Below are positions 1-6,190 of a stretch of DNA of 13,986 nt, one piece after another. Position 1 is the first letter of the stretch. Each line of letters begins with the position of its first letter. The translations under genes were made by a program, and so were the position numbers. The stretch comes from Clostridia bacterium (lineage in GTDB: Bacteria; Bacillota; Clostridia; Oscillospirales; CAG-272): contig CAAGJL010000092.1 in assembly GCA_900770145.1 (NCBI GenBank), positions 1-13,986 of the forward strand. Reading direction: 5' to 3'. The notes beneath the pieces are model-generated. The model did no database searches, was not told the DNA's origin, and saw only the letters and a list, made by a program, of their open reading frames with translations.

Positions 1-4
1 AATA

Positions 5-34
5 GAAAACGGCGCGGAAATCCGCGCCGTTTTC
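5..34. terminator. Intrinsic terminator downstream of rhaA, probably bidirectional
   Basis: A perfect 13-bp stem (GAAAACGGCGCGG, positions 5-17, with its complement at 22-34) closes a 4-nt loop. The GC core is flanked by an A-run on one side and a T-run on the other, so it can act in either direction. It begins 12 nt beyond the rhaA stop codon, suggesting that rhaA is the last or only gene of its transcript. Confidence 0.85.
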
Positions 35-46
35 GGTCATTTTTAT

Positions 47-1294
47 TTATCTCTCGGAAAGCACTTCCTGCTCGTAACGGTGCACTTCCTCCCACCAGCT
101 CTCGTCGGCGGGCACGTTCTCGCGGCGGCAGAACTCCTGCCATACCGCACCCTCCGGGCAGGATTTCAATTCCTCGCCCATTACCAGCAGTTTGGTAAAC
201 TCACCGTTGTCCTGCAACTTTTTGAGCATGGCGTGCGGGGTCAAAAATGCGGAAAGCATGGCCTTCTGCATATTTCTCATACCGATCACCCACGCGGCAA
301 TGCGGTTGATGCTGGCGTCAAAATAGTCCAGCGCCACCGCCACATCGTCAAGGCGCCCGGAGGCGACCAGTTCCTTGGCGATTTCGCGGGTCTCGTCGTC
401 TAACCGCACCACGTGGTCGCTGTCCCAGCGCACCCCGCGGGTGACGTGCAGGGCAATTTTTTTATGGAACAGCAACATAGAAGAAATCTTGTCAGAAACC
501 ACTTCAGTCGGGTGGTAGTGCCCGTTGTCCATCAGGGGGAGAATGCCCTTTTTCGCCGCATAGTTGACCGTAAACTCGGCGGAGCCGACTGTGTATGCTT
601 CCAGACCGATGCCAAACACTTTGGATTCAAGGCATACCAGCACTTTTTCTTTGTCATACGGCTCGGCAAGAATCTCGTCCAAAGACTTGGCGAAGCGGGC
701 GCGGGGTCCCATTCTGTCGGCGGGAATGTCCTTGTATCCATCCGGAATCCAGATATTCATTACACAGGGCTTGCCGGTTTCGTTTGCAAAATATTCGGAA
801 ATGCGCAGGCACGCTTTGCCGTGCTCCACCCAAAAGCGGCGCACGGATTCATCGGGCGAGGAAAGCGTCAGGCTGTTTGCCGCCAGCGGGTGCGAGAAAA
901 ACGTGGGGTTAAAGTCAATCCCAAGCCCCCGCTCGTTGGCAAACTTCACCCAAGGGGCAAAGTGCCGCGGCTCCAATTTGTCGCGGTCGGCAAATTCCCC
1001 GTTTTCAAAAACGGCGTAGATGGCGTGCAGGTTCAGTTTGTGCTTGCCGCCGACCAGCGAGAGCGCTTTGTCCATATCCTGCATCAGTTGCGCCGGCGTG
1101 GCGGCGCGCCCGGGATAGTTACCCGTGGTCTGAATTCCCCCGGTTAACTGCCCGCCGTCACAGAATCCGCGCACGTCATCGCCTTGCCAGCAGTGCATGG
1201 ACATGGAAAAGTTTTGCAGCGACGCGATGGCTTGCTCGGTATCTACCCCCAGCGCCGCGTAACGTTCCTTTGCAAAATCATAAGCCGTTTTCAT
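47..1294 (-). CDS. rhaA: L-rhamnose isomerase
   Basis: Cytoplasmic enzyme that interconverts L-rhamnose and L-rhamnulose, the first step of rhamnose catabolism before RhaB kinase and RhaD aldolase. The protein (415-416 residues) is full length against about 419 in Escherichia coli and aligns from end to end by eye. Diagnostic blocks include SMHCWQGDDV near the N-terminus, NIWIPDG, ESK (Glu224), DNGHYHPTE (Asp257), HVTR (His284) and WDSDHVV (Asp292, Asp294). Numbered from the first Met, these match the metal-binding Glu, Asp, His and paired Asp of the family. Two adjacent ATG codons are possible. The second (1294) lies 7 nt from the GGAGG core and is preferred; the first (1297) is only 4 nt away. 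It is divergent from an AraC-family regulator and has a recognisable -10 element but a poor -35, as expected of an activator-dependent promoter. No rhaB or rhaD is in the window, so the rest of the pathway must be encoded elsewhere. Confidence 0.97.
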   Translation of the reverse strand: MKTAYDFAKERYAALGVDTEQAIASLQNFSMSMHCWQGDDVRGFCDGGQLTGGIQTTGNYPGRAATPAQLMQDMDKALSLVGGKHKLNLHAIYAVFENGEFADRDKLEPRHFAPWVKFANERGLGIDFNPTFFSHPLAANSLTLSSPDESVRRFWVEHGKACLRISEYFANETGKPCVMNIWIPDGYKDIPADRMGPRARFAKSLDEILAEPYDKEKVLVCLESKVFGIGLEAYTVGSAEFTVNYAAKKGILPLMDNGHYHPTEVVSDKISSMLLFHKKIALHVTRGVRWDSDHVVRLDDETREIAKELVASGRLDDVAVALDYFDASINRIAAWVIGMRNMQKAMLSAFLTPHAMLKKLQDNGEFTKLLVMGEELKSCPEGAVWQEFCRRENVPADESWWEEVHRYEQEVLSER

Positions 1295-1326
1295 CATTGC
1301 CCCTCCGTTTTTTCTTTCTTGATTTC

Positions 1327-1332
1327 ATTTTA
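1327..1332 (-). promoter_or_regulatory. rhaA: Putative -10 element of rhaA
   Basis: On the minus strand this reads TAAAAT (5 of 6 to consensus) and is about 33 bp upstream of the start codon. At 17-bp spacing the corresponding -35 would be TTATGC, which is a poor match. A good -10 with a weak -35 is typical of promoters needing an activator such as the adjacent AraC-family protein. Confidence 0.45.
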
Positions 1333-1338
1333 TCATAG

Positions 1339-1421
1339 TTTTTGCTTTTGCATAAGGACGATAATTTTACAAAAATAGAGCAATTTTTGCGTTTTTACGC
1401 TTGCTTTTTGCTTTTCGGTGT
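1339..1421 (+). promoter_or_regulatory. Three direct repeats, candidate AraC-type operator half-sites
   Basis: TTTTTGCTTTT occurs at 1339-1349 and again at 1405-1415, and the near-copy TTTTTGCGTTTT lies at 1384-1395. The second and third copies start 21 bp apart, two helical turns, which is the spacing of half-sites bound by an AraC-family dimer. The rightmost copy lies between the -35 and -10 of the regulator gene; the leftmost lies just upstream of the rhaA -10. Binding by the adjacent regulator is inferred, not shown. The region is AT-rich, so some chance similarity is possible. Confidence 0.45.
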
Positions 1422-1429
1422 GATACAAT
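1401..1429 (+). promoter_or_regulatory. Putative SigA promoter of the AraC-family regulator
   Basis: The -10 is TACAAT at 1424-1429 (5 of 6). The -35 is TTGCTT at 1401-1406 (3 of 6), and the spacer is exactly 17 bp. Transcription would begin near 1436, leaving a leader of about 20 nt. The weak -35 overlaps a candidate operator copy, consistent with autoregulation. Confidence 0.5.
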
Positions 1430-1458
1430 AAAAAAAACAGGTCGCGGGGGTGATTTTG

Positions 1459-2427
1459 ATGCGCGAGGACATTCTGACGAAACTGAGACAGGTCAACGAA
1501 GAAGAAAAGCGGATTCTGGAGGGGGAGCACAAGGTTAACCGCCGCCTTTATACCGCTTTTGCAAAGGATTTTATCGTCAATAGTCACCGCCTGATGCAGG
1601 ACGGCACACAGATTGCCCTGCGCCGCCACACACGCTTTGCGGACTTTCCTGCGCATGGGCACAACTATGTGGAAATGACCTATGTGTGCCACGGAGAGGT
1701 CACGCACGTAATCAAACACCGTGAGGTACGGATGCGTGAGGGGGATGTTTTACTGCTTAACCGCCACGCTCAGCACAGCGTGCGTAAGACCGGCGAGGGC
1801 GATATTGCCATCAACGTGATGCTTTCTACCGAGTGTTTTCATTCTCTCGCTTCTGCCCTGCCGCCCTCCTCTTCGCTTTCCTCTTTTCTGACCGAGAACA
1901 TCCGTTCCGGCGGCGAGGCGGAATATATGCTGTTTTCCACCGAAGGGGTACCGCCCCTCGAGAACCTGTTTGAAAATCTGTGCTATGCTATGGTCGGAAA
2001 CGACATCACGGGTTCTGATACCCTGAAAGCCACGGTGGGGCTGATCCTGCGCTATTTCGGGGAATTGCCGGAGTGCATTATCACTACGGCGCGTCACCGG
2101 TCGGATTCCGAGTTGCTCAAAGCCAGGATCGACAGTTATCTTGCCACTGATTTCCGCACCGCCACGCTGACGGAGCTGGCGGGAAAACTGGGATTAAGCG
2201 TCCCCTATCTTTCCAAGCGGGTACGTGATCTTTGCGGGGCGACGTTCAGCCAACTTTTACAGGAGGCACGTTTCAAAGAGGCAATCCGGCTGCTGGAAAC
2301 CACGGAGCTGCCGATCGGGGATATTATTATCGCCGTGGGATATGAGAACACCAGCTTTTTTCACAATCAGTTCCGGGAGCGGTATCACTGTTCCCCGTTC
2401 CGGTATCGCAAAAGCAAACAAAAATAA
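1459..2427 (+). CDS. AraC-family transcriptional regulator, likely rhamnose-responsive
   Basis: Sugar-type AraC regulator of 322 residues. The N-terminal half (about residues 45-125) is a cupin-like ligand domain containing a CHGEVTHVIKHREVRMREGDVLLL segment in the family position after an AHGHNYVEM motif. The C-terminal 90 residues hold the two helix-turn-helix units: LTELAGKLGLSVPYLSKRV, then IGDIIIAVGYENTSFFHNQF, ending in the typical CSPFRYRK tail. The ATG at 1459 is preferred because GGGGGTGA lies 6 nt upstream; an in-frame GTG at 1450 would add three residues but has no good ribosome binding site. It is divergent from rhaA, so control of rhaA and of itself, with L-rhamnose or a derivative as signal, is the simplest inference. 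The ligand cannot be proved from sequence. A perfect hairpin begins at its stop codon. Confidence 0.93.
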   Translation: MREDILTKLRQVNEEEKRILEGEHKVNRRLYTAFAKDFIVNSHRLMQDGTQIALRRHTRFADFPAHGHNYVEMTYVCHGEVTHVIKHREVRMREGDVLLLNRHAQHSVRKTGEGDIAINVMLSTECFHSLASALPPSSSLSSFLTENIRSGGEAEYMLFSTEGVPPLENLFENLCYAMVGNDITGSDTLKATVGLILRYFGELPECIITTARHRSDSELLKARIDSYLATDFRTATLTELAGKLGLSVPYLSKRVRDLCGATFSQLLQEARFKEAIRLLETTELPIGDIIIAVGYENTSFFHNQFRERYHCSPFRYRKSKQK

Positions 2428-2469
2428 CTATAAAGCGGAAATCCTTCGGGATTTCCGCTTTATAGTTAT
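2424..2469. terminator. Bidirectional terminator between convergent genes
   Basis: A perfect 21-bp stem (2424-2444 paired with 2449-2469) is closed by TTCG in a C-TTCG-G context, the very stable UUCG tetraloop. The GC core GCGGAAATCC is followed by TTTATAGTTAT, and by symmetry the same is read on the other strand. It contains the stop codon of the AraC-family gene and ends 6 nt before the stop codon of the convergent cysteine-rich gene, so it can serve both. Confidence 0.88.
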
Positions 2470-2475
2470 GCGGTG

Positions 2476-3321
2476 TTATGAGCCGCAGCAGGAACGTCTG
2501 CCGTTGTTTGCGGTCAGGGGTGCCGATTGCGGGCAGAATTCCGCCGCCGGGAAAGGCATCTTGCGGAACGTGCCGCAAGGGTCATCCTCTGCGGGGGCGA
2601 TGCATTCTTTTTCGGGGATGCAATACTCTCTCGCTTCAATCAGGAACTGCCCGTCACGCACTAAGCGCACCACCGAGAACAGCCCCAGCGAAACCGCGAG
2701 GTAGCGACGGTTGCGGAAAGTTTCGTCGTTGTCGTTTGCCAACGCGCCGCCAAGGGTGTCCGTGATCTGAACCGGAACATCGTTGCAGGAGCAGCAGCAA
2801 TGGCACTCGCCGCACCGCTCCACGATTCTGGCGCCCAGCACCACGGGCTGAAGCACCTCCACTACGGCTTCGGGCACGATCTTATTGCCGCACACCGGTT
2901 CCGGGATGGCGCAGTAGTTTCCGGTATTGTTGCTGCTGCGGAAAACGGAAGTGTTGCTTTCCCCGCCGTAAAGCACCACGCGTTTTTCCAGCACCGCCAC
3001 GCCTTTGAATTCCTGCAACTGCCCGATCGGGTAGCAGGTTTCAAACGTGCAGGTGACATAAAATTTCGTATCCACCGAGTAAAAACCGCGGTTGAACTGG
3101 ATCGGCTCTACTCCGATATAGGAGCCGGTGATTTCCGCACACTTGATGCGGACATTGTTGGTTTGAGAAATCAACTCTTCCCCGATTCCGGTCAGGAATA
3201 CGCGGGTATCCTCAAAACAGTCTCTGTCACGGCAGGCGTCCAGGATTCTTCCGGTCTCGATCCCATAAGTTTCCCGTGCCGAAAGCGCCGCGTTCTGCCC
3301 GGAAAATCTGTTATCTCCCAT
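2476..3321 (-). CDS. Conserved cysteine-rich clostridial protein of unknown function
   Basis: A 281-residue protein that I cannot assign to a named function. The N-terminal two thirds carries RDRDCFEDTRVFLT, then NVRIKCAEITG, then VEPIQFNRGFYSVDTKFYVTC, a pattern I associate with uncharacterised proteins widespread in Clostridia. There is no signal peptide or membrane helix. It contains 19 cysteines, concentrated in a cluster at 170-179 (CGECHCCCSC) and in a C-terminal tail ending SCCGS. Such cysteine content suggests metal binding or disulfide cross-linking, as in spore-coat proteins, but that is inference only. The start is set by AAGGAGG on the minus strand at 3332-3338, 10 nt upstream, which is rather long. 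It lies 114 bp downstream of comEC with its own promoter between. Confidence 0.85.
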   Translation of the reverse strand: MGDNRFSGQNAALSARETYGIETGRILDACRDRDCFEDTRVFLTGIGEELISQTNNVRIKCAEITGSYIGVEPIQFNRGFYSVDTKFYVTCTFETCYPIGQLQEFKGVAVLEKRVVLYGGESNTSVFRSSNNTGNYCAIPEPVCGNKIVPEAVVEVLQPVVLGARIVERCGECHCCCSCNDVPVQITDTLGGALANDNDETFRNRRYLAVSLGLFSVVRLVRDGQFLIEAREYCIPEKECIAPAEDDPCGTFRKMPFPAAEFCPQSAPLTANNGRRSCCGS

Positions 3322-3398
3322 AAGATAGGTTCCTCCTTAAAGTATTAGGAGCTTCGGCAACGCCGCCACAAGCAGCCACACAAAGCCCTTTCCCTAAT

Positions 3399-3427
3399 AT
3401 CTTATGCAAAGTTGCAAATTTTGACAA
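3399..3427 (-). promoter_or_regulatory. Putative promoter of the cysteine-rich protein gene
   Basis: On the minus strand the -35 is TTGTCA (3422-3427, 5 of 6), the spacer is 17 bp and the -10 is TAAGAT (3399-3404, 4 of 6). The predicted leader is about 70 nt. The -10 region also contains CATAAGATA (3398-3406), which fits the CATANNNTA form of mother-cell SigK promoters, though a matching -35 is unclear. Confidence 0.5.
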
Positions 3428-3435
3428 TTTCGGCG

Positions 3436-5679
3436 CTATTTCAATCGGACACGGAATTTTTGCGGCAGATAGAGATAGTTGCAGTCCGGATTGACGGTCA
3501 GATACTTCAACTGTTCTTCCGTTGTCAGAATCACTAACGGGAATCCGGCAGGCACCGGCACGGTTTTCTTCATTGAGGGGCCGGAACAGCCGAACAGAAG
3601 AACATCCGCGCCCTCGCCGATTTCCCTGCCGCGGTCTGCCGCATACTCCGGATATGAATCGCTGACATAAAGCAGCGAAGAGGACGGAAAGTCAAACCGC
3701 ACGGTAAAAGCGGGCTTGACGGAACGGCGCTCATAAAGTTTTTTGCTGACCGTCACCTTTCCCGTGCGGAAAATTGTCAGCGGGGTTTCGGGTGGGAAAA
3801 CCGCCAGCGAGAAGCCGCGCTTTTGTGCTACTTCCGCAAGATTGAAAAGAATTTGCCGCTCCTCGTCATTATCCGGTTCCGGAATCCAGACCTCGCGCAC
3901 CAGCACCTGGGCGGAAAACGCGGAGAGCGTGTAAGGGTACGCGTCTTTGTATTGCGGCAACAACAGCACCCGCACCTCGGTTGCGCCCAGTGCCCGCAAC
4001 GCCTGATACTCGGCGTTCAGATGACTCTCTCCGCCACCCGAAATATCACAGATTACGCCGTTTCCGCCACCGAACAGGAGAAAGCCCTCGTTGCTTCCGT
4101 TTTGGTAATACACCGTATCGGCAAACCCTTGGGAAAAGTTGCCGTTGACCGCCATCAGGACAAGAAAAGCCGCAATCGCCGCAGGCACGGGAGCCAGCGC
4201 AAGCGGAGCCGATTTTTTCAGATCTGCCATCAGTAGCGCCGCAAGCAGGAGAAACATCGGGATCAGTACAAACGGCACAAAGGAATACCGCAAAGACAGC
4301 GGCGTGGTGGCGGCGGAGAGCCGCGCGGTCACGGTTTGCAGAATCCCGGAGAGGAGCCCCGCCGTAAAAGAAAACGGAAGCGCAAGCGCCGGGAGAAAAG
4401 AGAGCGTCAGCGCCACCAGTGAAAACACCAGCAGTGCCGGCACCAGCGGGAGGATGATCAGATTGGTGACAAAGGAAACGAGAGAGATTTCCCCAAACGT
4501 CAGCCATTGCACCGGCAGTACGGCAACTGTGGAGCAAAAGGTTACGCAAAGGGAGGCGAGCAAGGTCCGCAACAGCCGCAATGCCGCGCCGGCGATTCCC
4601 TTTCCGGCGGGAATCAGCGCGCAAAGCCGTTGCCGCACTGCACGGTATGCAAGGATACCGAATGTGGCAAGCATTGTCATCTGATACGAAACGCCGAACA
4701 CCGCAAACGGAGAGATCATCACGATCAGCGCACCGGCAAACAGCAAAGAAGTCACGGGGTCGGCGTCACTGCGGCAGAAAAACGCAAGATAAACCATTGA
4801 GAGCATCAGTGCGGCGCGCAGGGTGGAATAAGAGGCGCCGGTCAACAGACAATAGAGAAAGCAGAACGCCATCGTCAATCCTACCCGCAGGCGCTTTCCG
4901 GCATGAAACCGCAGGAGGAGCCGGTCAAAAAATCCGGCAAGAATGGCAAGGTGCAAGCCGCTAATGGCAAGCAGGTGAGAAACGCCGGTGCGGCGGAAAT
5001 CGCGCACGGTAGCATCGTCCAGCCCGGATTTGTCGCCGATCAGCATCGCGGCGGCAAGGTCTCCGGCTTCCCCTTGAATGACACCGCGCAGTTGCGCGGC
5101 GATACGGGCGCGGAAAGCCGATAATCTTGCGTGAAGTCCCGCCGCACCCGGCGTGGCGCTTTCGATTTCCGCAGGAATCAGAATCACCCGCCGCCCTTGT
5201 GAAAAGTAAGTATTTTCCTGCCCGTCATAATAACTCTCGTAAGAAAGTGACTCTGCCCGAAAGGTACCGGTGATAACCGTCCCCGGTGTCGGTTGCAGCT
5301 CCGTGTCCGCACGGAGAACGGCAGTGCTTTTCCCGTTCACGGTCACCACGTATTCCGCGCGGTAATCGCTCTCGTAAAGCACCTCGTCCACGCGCAGAGT
5401 CAGCGTCACCTCACTGCCGACGGTACTTTCCAAATCCCGATGAACGGCACGATCCAGCACGACCCGCCCGAAACCAAGCGCCACGGCAAGAATAATCAGC
5501 AAAAGATAAAGCGCGGTATAAGGGGCGCGCCGCCGGAAGAAAAGGCACCCCACAACCAAGAAAAGCGCAATGATCGGTACAAGTAAGAGGAAAAGCCCGC
5601 CAAGGCGGTAAGCCGCCGCCACGCAAAGGATGAAAACAAGACAACCCGCCGCCAACGGGCGCCGCCGAAAGATCGCCAT
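3436..5679 (-). CDS. comEC: ComEC/Rec2-family DNA uptake channel protein
   Basis: Polytopic membrane protein of 747 residues, the normal length for ComEC, which carries single-stranded DNA across the membrane during natural transformation. Three N-terminal helices (about 8-26, 28-47, 54-72) precede an OB-fold region of DUF4131 type (80-170). The competence domain (about 205-490) contains AAMLIGDKSGLD, the hallmark SHLLAISGLHLAIL at 234-247, and many further helices. A C-terminal domain (about 512-747) sits where ComEC proteins have a metallo-beta-lactamase-like domain, but the expected HxHxDH-type motif is absent: the position after a strand at 569-574 reads LPQYKDAYPYTL. Channel function may be retained while hydrolytic activity is probably lost. 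The start is supported by AGGAGG 5 nt upstream and by a good promoter. No comEA, comEB or holA neighbour is present. Confidence 0.94.
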   Translation of the reverse strand: MAIFRRRPLAAGCLVFILCVAAAYRLGGLFLLLVPIIALFLVVGCLFFRRRAPYTALYLLLIILAVALGFGRVVLDRAVHRDLESTVGSEVTLTLRVDEVLYESDYRAEYVVTVNGKSTAVLRADTELQPTPGTVITGTFRAESLSYESYYDGQENTYFSQGRRVILIPAEIESATPGAAGLHARLSAFRARIAAQLRGVIQGEAGDLAAAMLIGDKSGLDDATVRDFRRTGVSHLLAISGLHLAILAGFFDRLLLRFHAGKRLRVGLTMAFCFLYCLLTGASYSTLRAALMLSMVYLAFFCRSDADPVTSLLFAGALIVMISPFAVFGVSYQMTMLATFGILAYRAVRQRLCALIPAGKGIAGAALRLLRTLLASLCVTFCSTVAVLPVQWLTFGEISLVSFVTNLIILPLVPALLVFSLVALTLSFLPALALPFSFTAGLLSGILQTVTARLSAATTPLSLRYSFVPFVLIPMFLLLAALLMADLKKSAPLALAPVPAAIAAFLVLMAVNGNFSQGFADTVYYQNGSNEGFLLFGGGNGVICDISGGGESHLNAEYQALRALGATEVRVLLLPQYKDAYPYTLSAFSAQVLVREVWIPEPDNDEERQILFNLAEVAQKRGFSLAVFPPETPLTIFRTGKVTVSKKLYERRSVKPAFTVRFDFPSSSLLYVSDSYPEYAADRGREIGEGADVLLFGCSGPSMKKTVPVPAGFPLVILTTEEQLKYLTVNPDCNYLYLPQKFRVRLK

Positions 5680-5723
5680 AGTTTCCTCCTTTCTTTCCCG
5701 AATAAATATTCTTCAACCGTAAT

Positions 5724-5752
5724 AATATAACACAAACGGCGCCGTTTTTCAA
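5724..5752 (-). promoter_or_regulatory. comEC: Promoter of comEC with a palindrome in its spacer
   Basis: On the minus strand the -35 is TTGAAA (5747-5752, 5 of 6), the spacer is 17 bp and the -10 is TATATT (5724-5729, 5 of 6). The spacer contains the perfect 14-bp palindrome AAACGGCGCCGTTT at 5734-5747, a plausible repressor site. The predicted start of transcription is near 5717, giving a leader of about 38 nt. Confidence 0.65.
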
Positions 5753-5797
5753 GTGCTTTGTCATTTTGTGAAGAAATGCGAATTTTGACAAATGCCC

Positions 5798-5826
5798 TTG
5801 ACATTTCCCTTTGATTTCGATATAAT
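5798..5826 (+). promoter_or_regulatory. acpP: Perfect consensus SigA promoter of the acyl carrier protein gene
   Basis: TTGACA at 5798-5803, a 17-bp spacer, and TATAAT at 5821-5826: every consensus base and the optimal spacing. This predicts strong constitutive expression. It is back to back with the comEC promoter, the two -35 elements being 45 bp apart. A second TTGACA at 5785-5790 is too far from the -10 to serve it. Confidence 0.9.
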
Positions 5827-5882
5827 AAAAGCAGTGCCGGCCCGAGGGCTGTTTGAATTTTGAAATGCGTGGAGGACACAGT

Positions 5883-6104
5883 ATGTTTGAAAAACTCAAG
5901 GCTCTGCTGGTGGATGAGTTGCAGGTGGACGAAAGCCTGATCACCATGGATGCAGAACTTTCCAAAGATCTGAACATCAACTCGATCGAACTTGCCGACC
6001 TTGTGATGATGTGTGAGGATAAATTCGGCGTGGAAATCTCCGAGGAGGATTCCAACCGTTTCCAGACCGTAGGCGACGTGGTGCACTACCTCGAAAGCCT
6101 TTGA
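5883..6104 (+). CDS. acpP: Acyl carrier protein
   Basis: A small acidic four-helix protein of 73 residues that carries acyl intermediates on a 4'-phosphopantetheine arm during fatty acid synthesis. The prosthetic group should attach to Ser34 in DLNINSIELADLVM; the usual DSL triplet is NSI here. Helix III and the closing VGDVVHYLESL match the family. The start at 5883 is chosen because GGAGGA lies 6 nt upstream and the family begins MFEKLK; an in-frame ATG at 5853 would add ten residues of no family resemblance. The gene stands alone, with its own promoter and terminator and no fab genes beside it, so it could be either the main ACP or a second one. The NSI variant leaves some doubt about whether it serves fatty acid synthesis or a specialised pathway. 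Confidence 0.94.
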   Translation: MFEKLKALLVDELQVDESLITMDAELSKDLNINSIELADLVMMCEDKFGVEISEEDSNRFQTVGDVVHYLESL

Positions 6105-6112
6105 TGAAGAAT

Positions 6113-6148
6113 GAAGAAAAGAGCCGCATTTCTGCGGCTCTTTTCTTC
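6113..6148. terminator. Intrinsic terminator after acpP
   Basis: A perfect 16-bp stem (6113-6128 with 6133-6148) closes a 4-nt TTTC loop. The GC core GAGCCGCA is followed by CTTTTCTTCT on the plus strand. It begins 8 nt past the acpP stop codon and isolates acpP from cwlD. Confidence 0.88.
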
Positions 6149-6190
6149 TAAAAATTCCGATTTCGCCTTATATTGTTTTGAGGTGGGAAA

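Noticed and set aside
413..1147. Open frame of 244 codons on the plus strand opposite rhaA
   Set aside because: The minus strand encodes the rhaA metal-binding residues here, and the plus frame has no family resemblance.
5411..6086. Two minus-strand open frames spanning acpP and the comEC promoter
   Set aside because: They run through a perfect promoter, acpP in antisense and the start of comEC in the wrong frame.
6146..6174. Possible SigA promoter for cwlD with TATATT at 6169-6174
   Set aside because: Transcription would start within the ribosome binding site at about 6181, and the -35 (TTCTAA) overlaps the acpP terminator and is poor.
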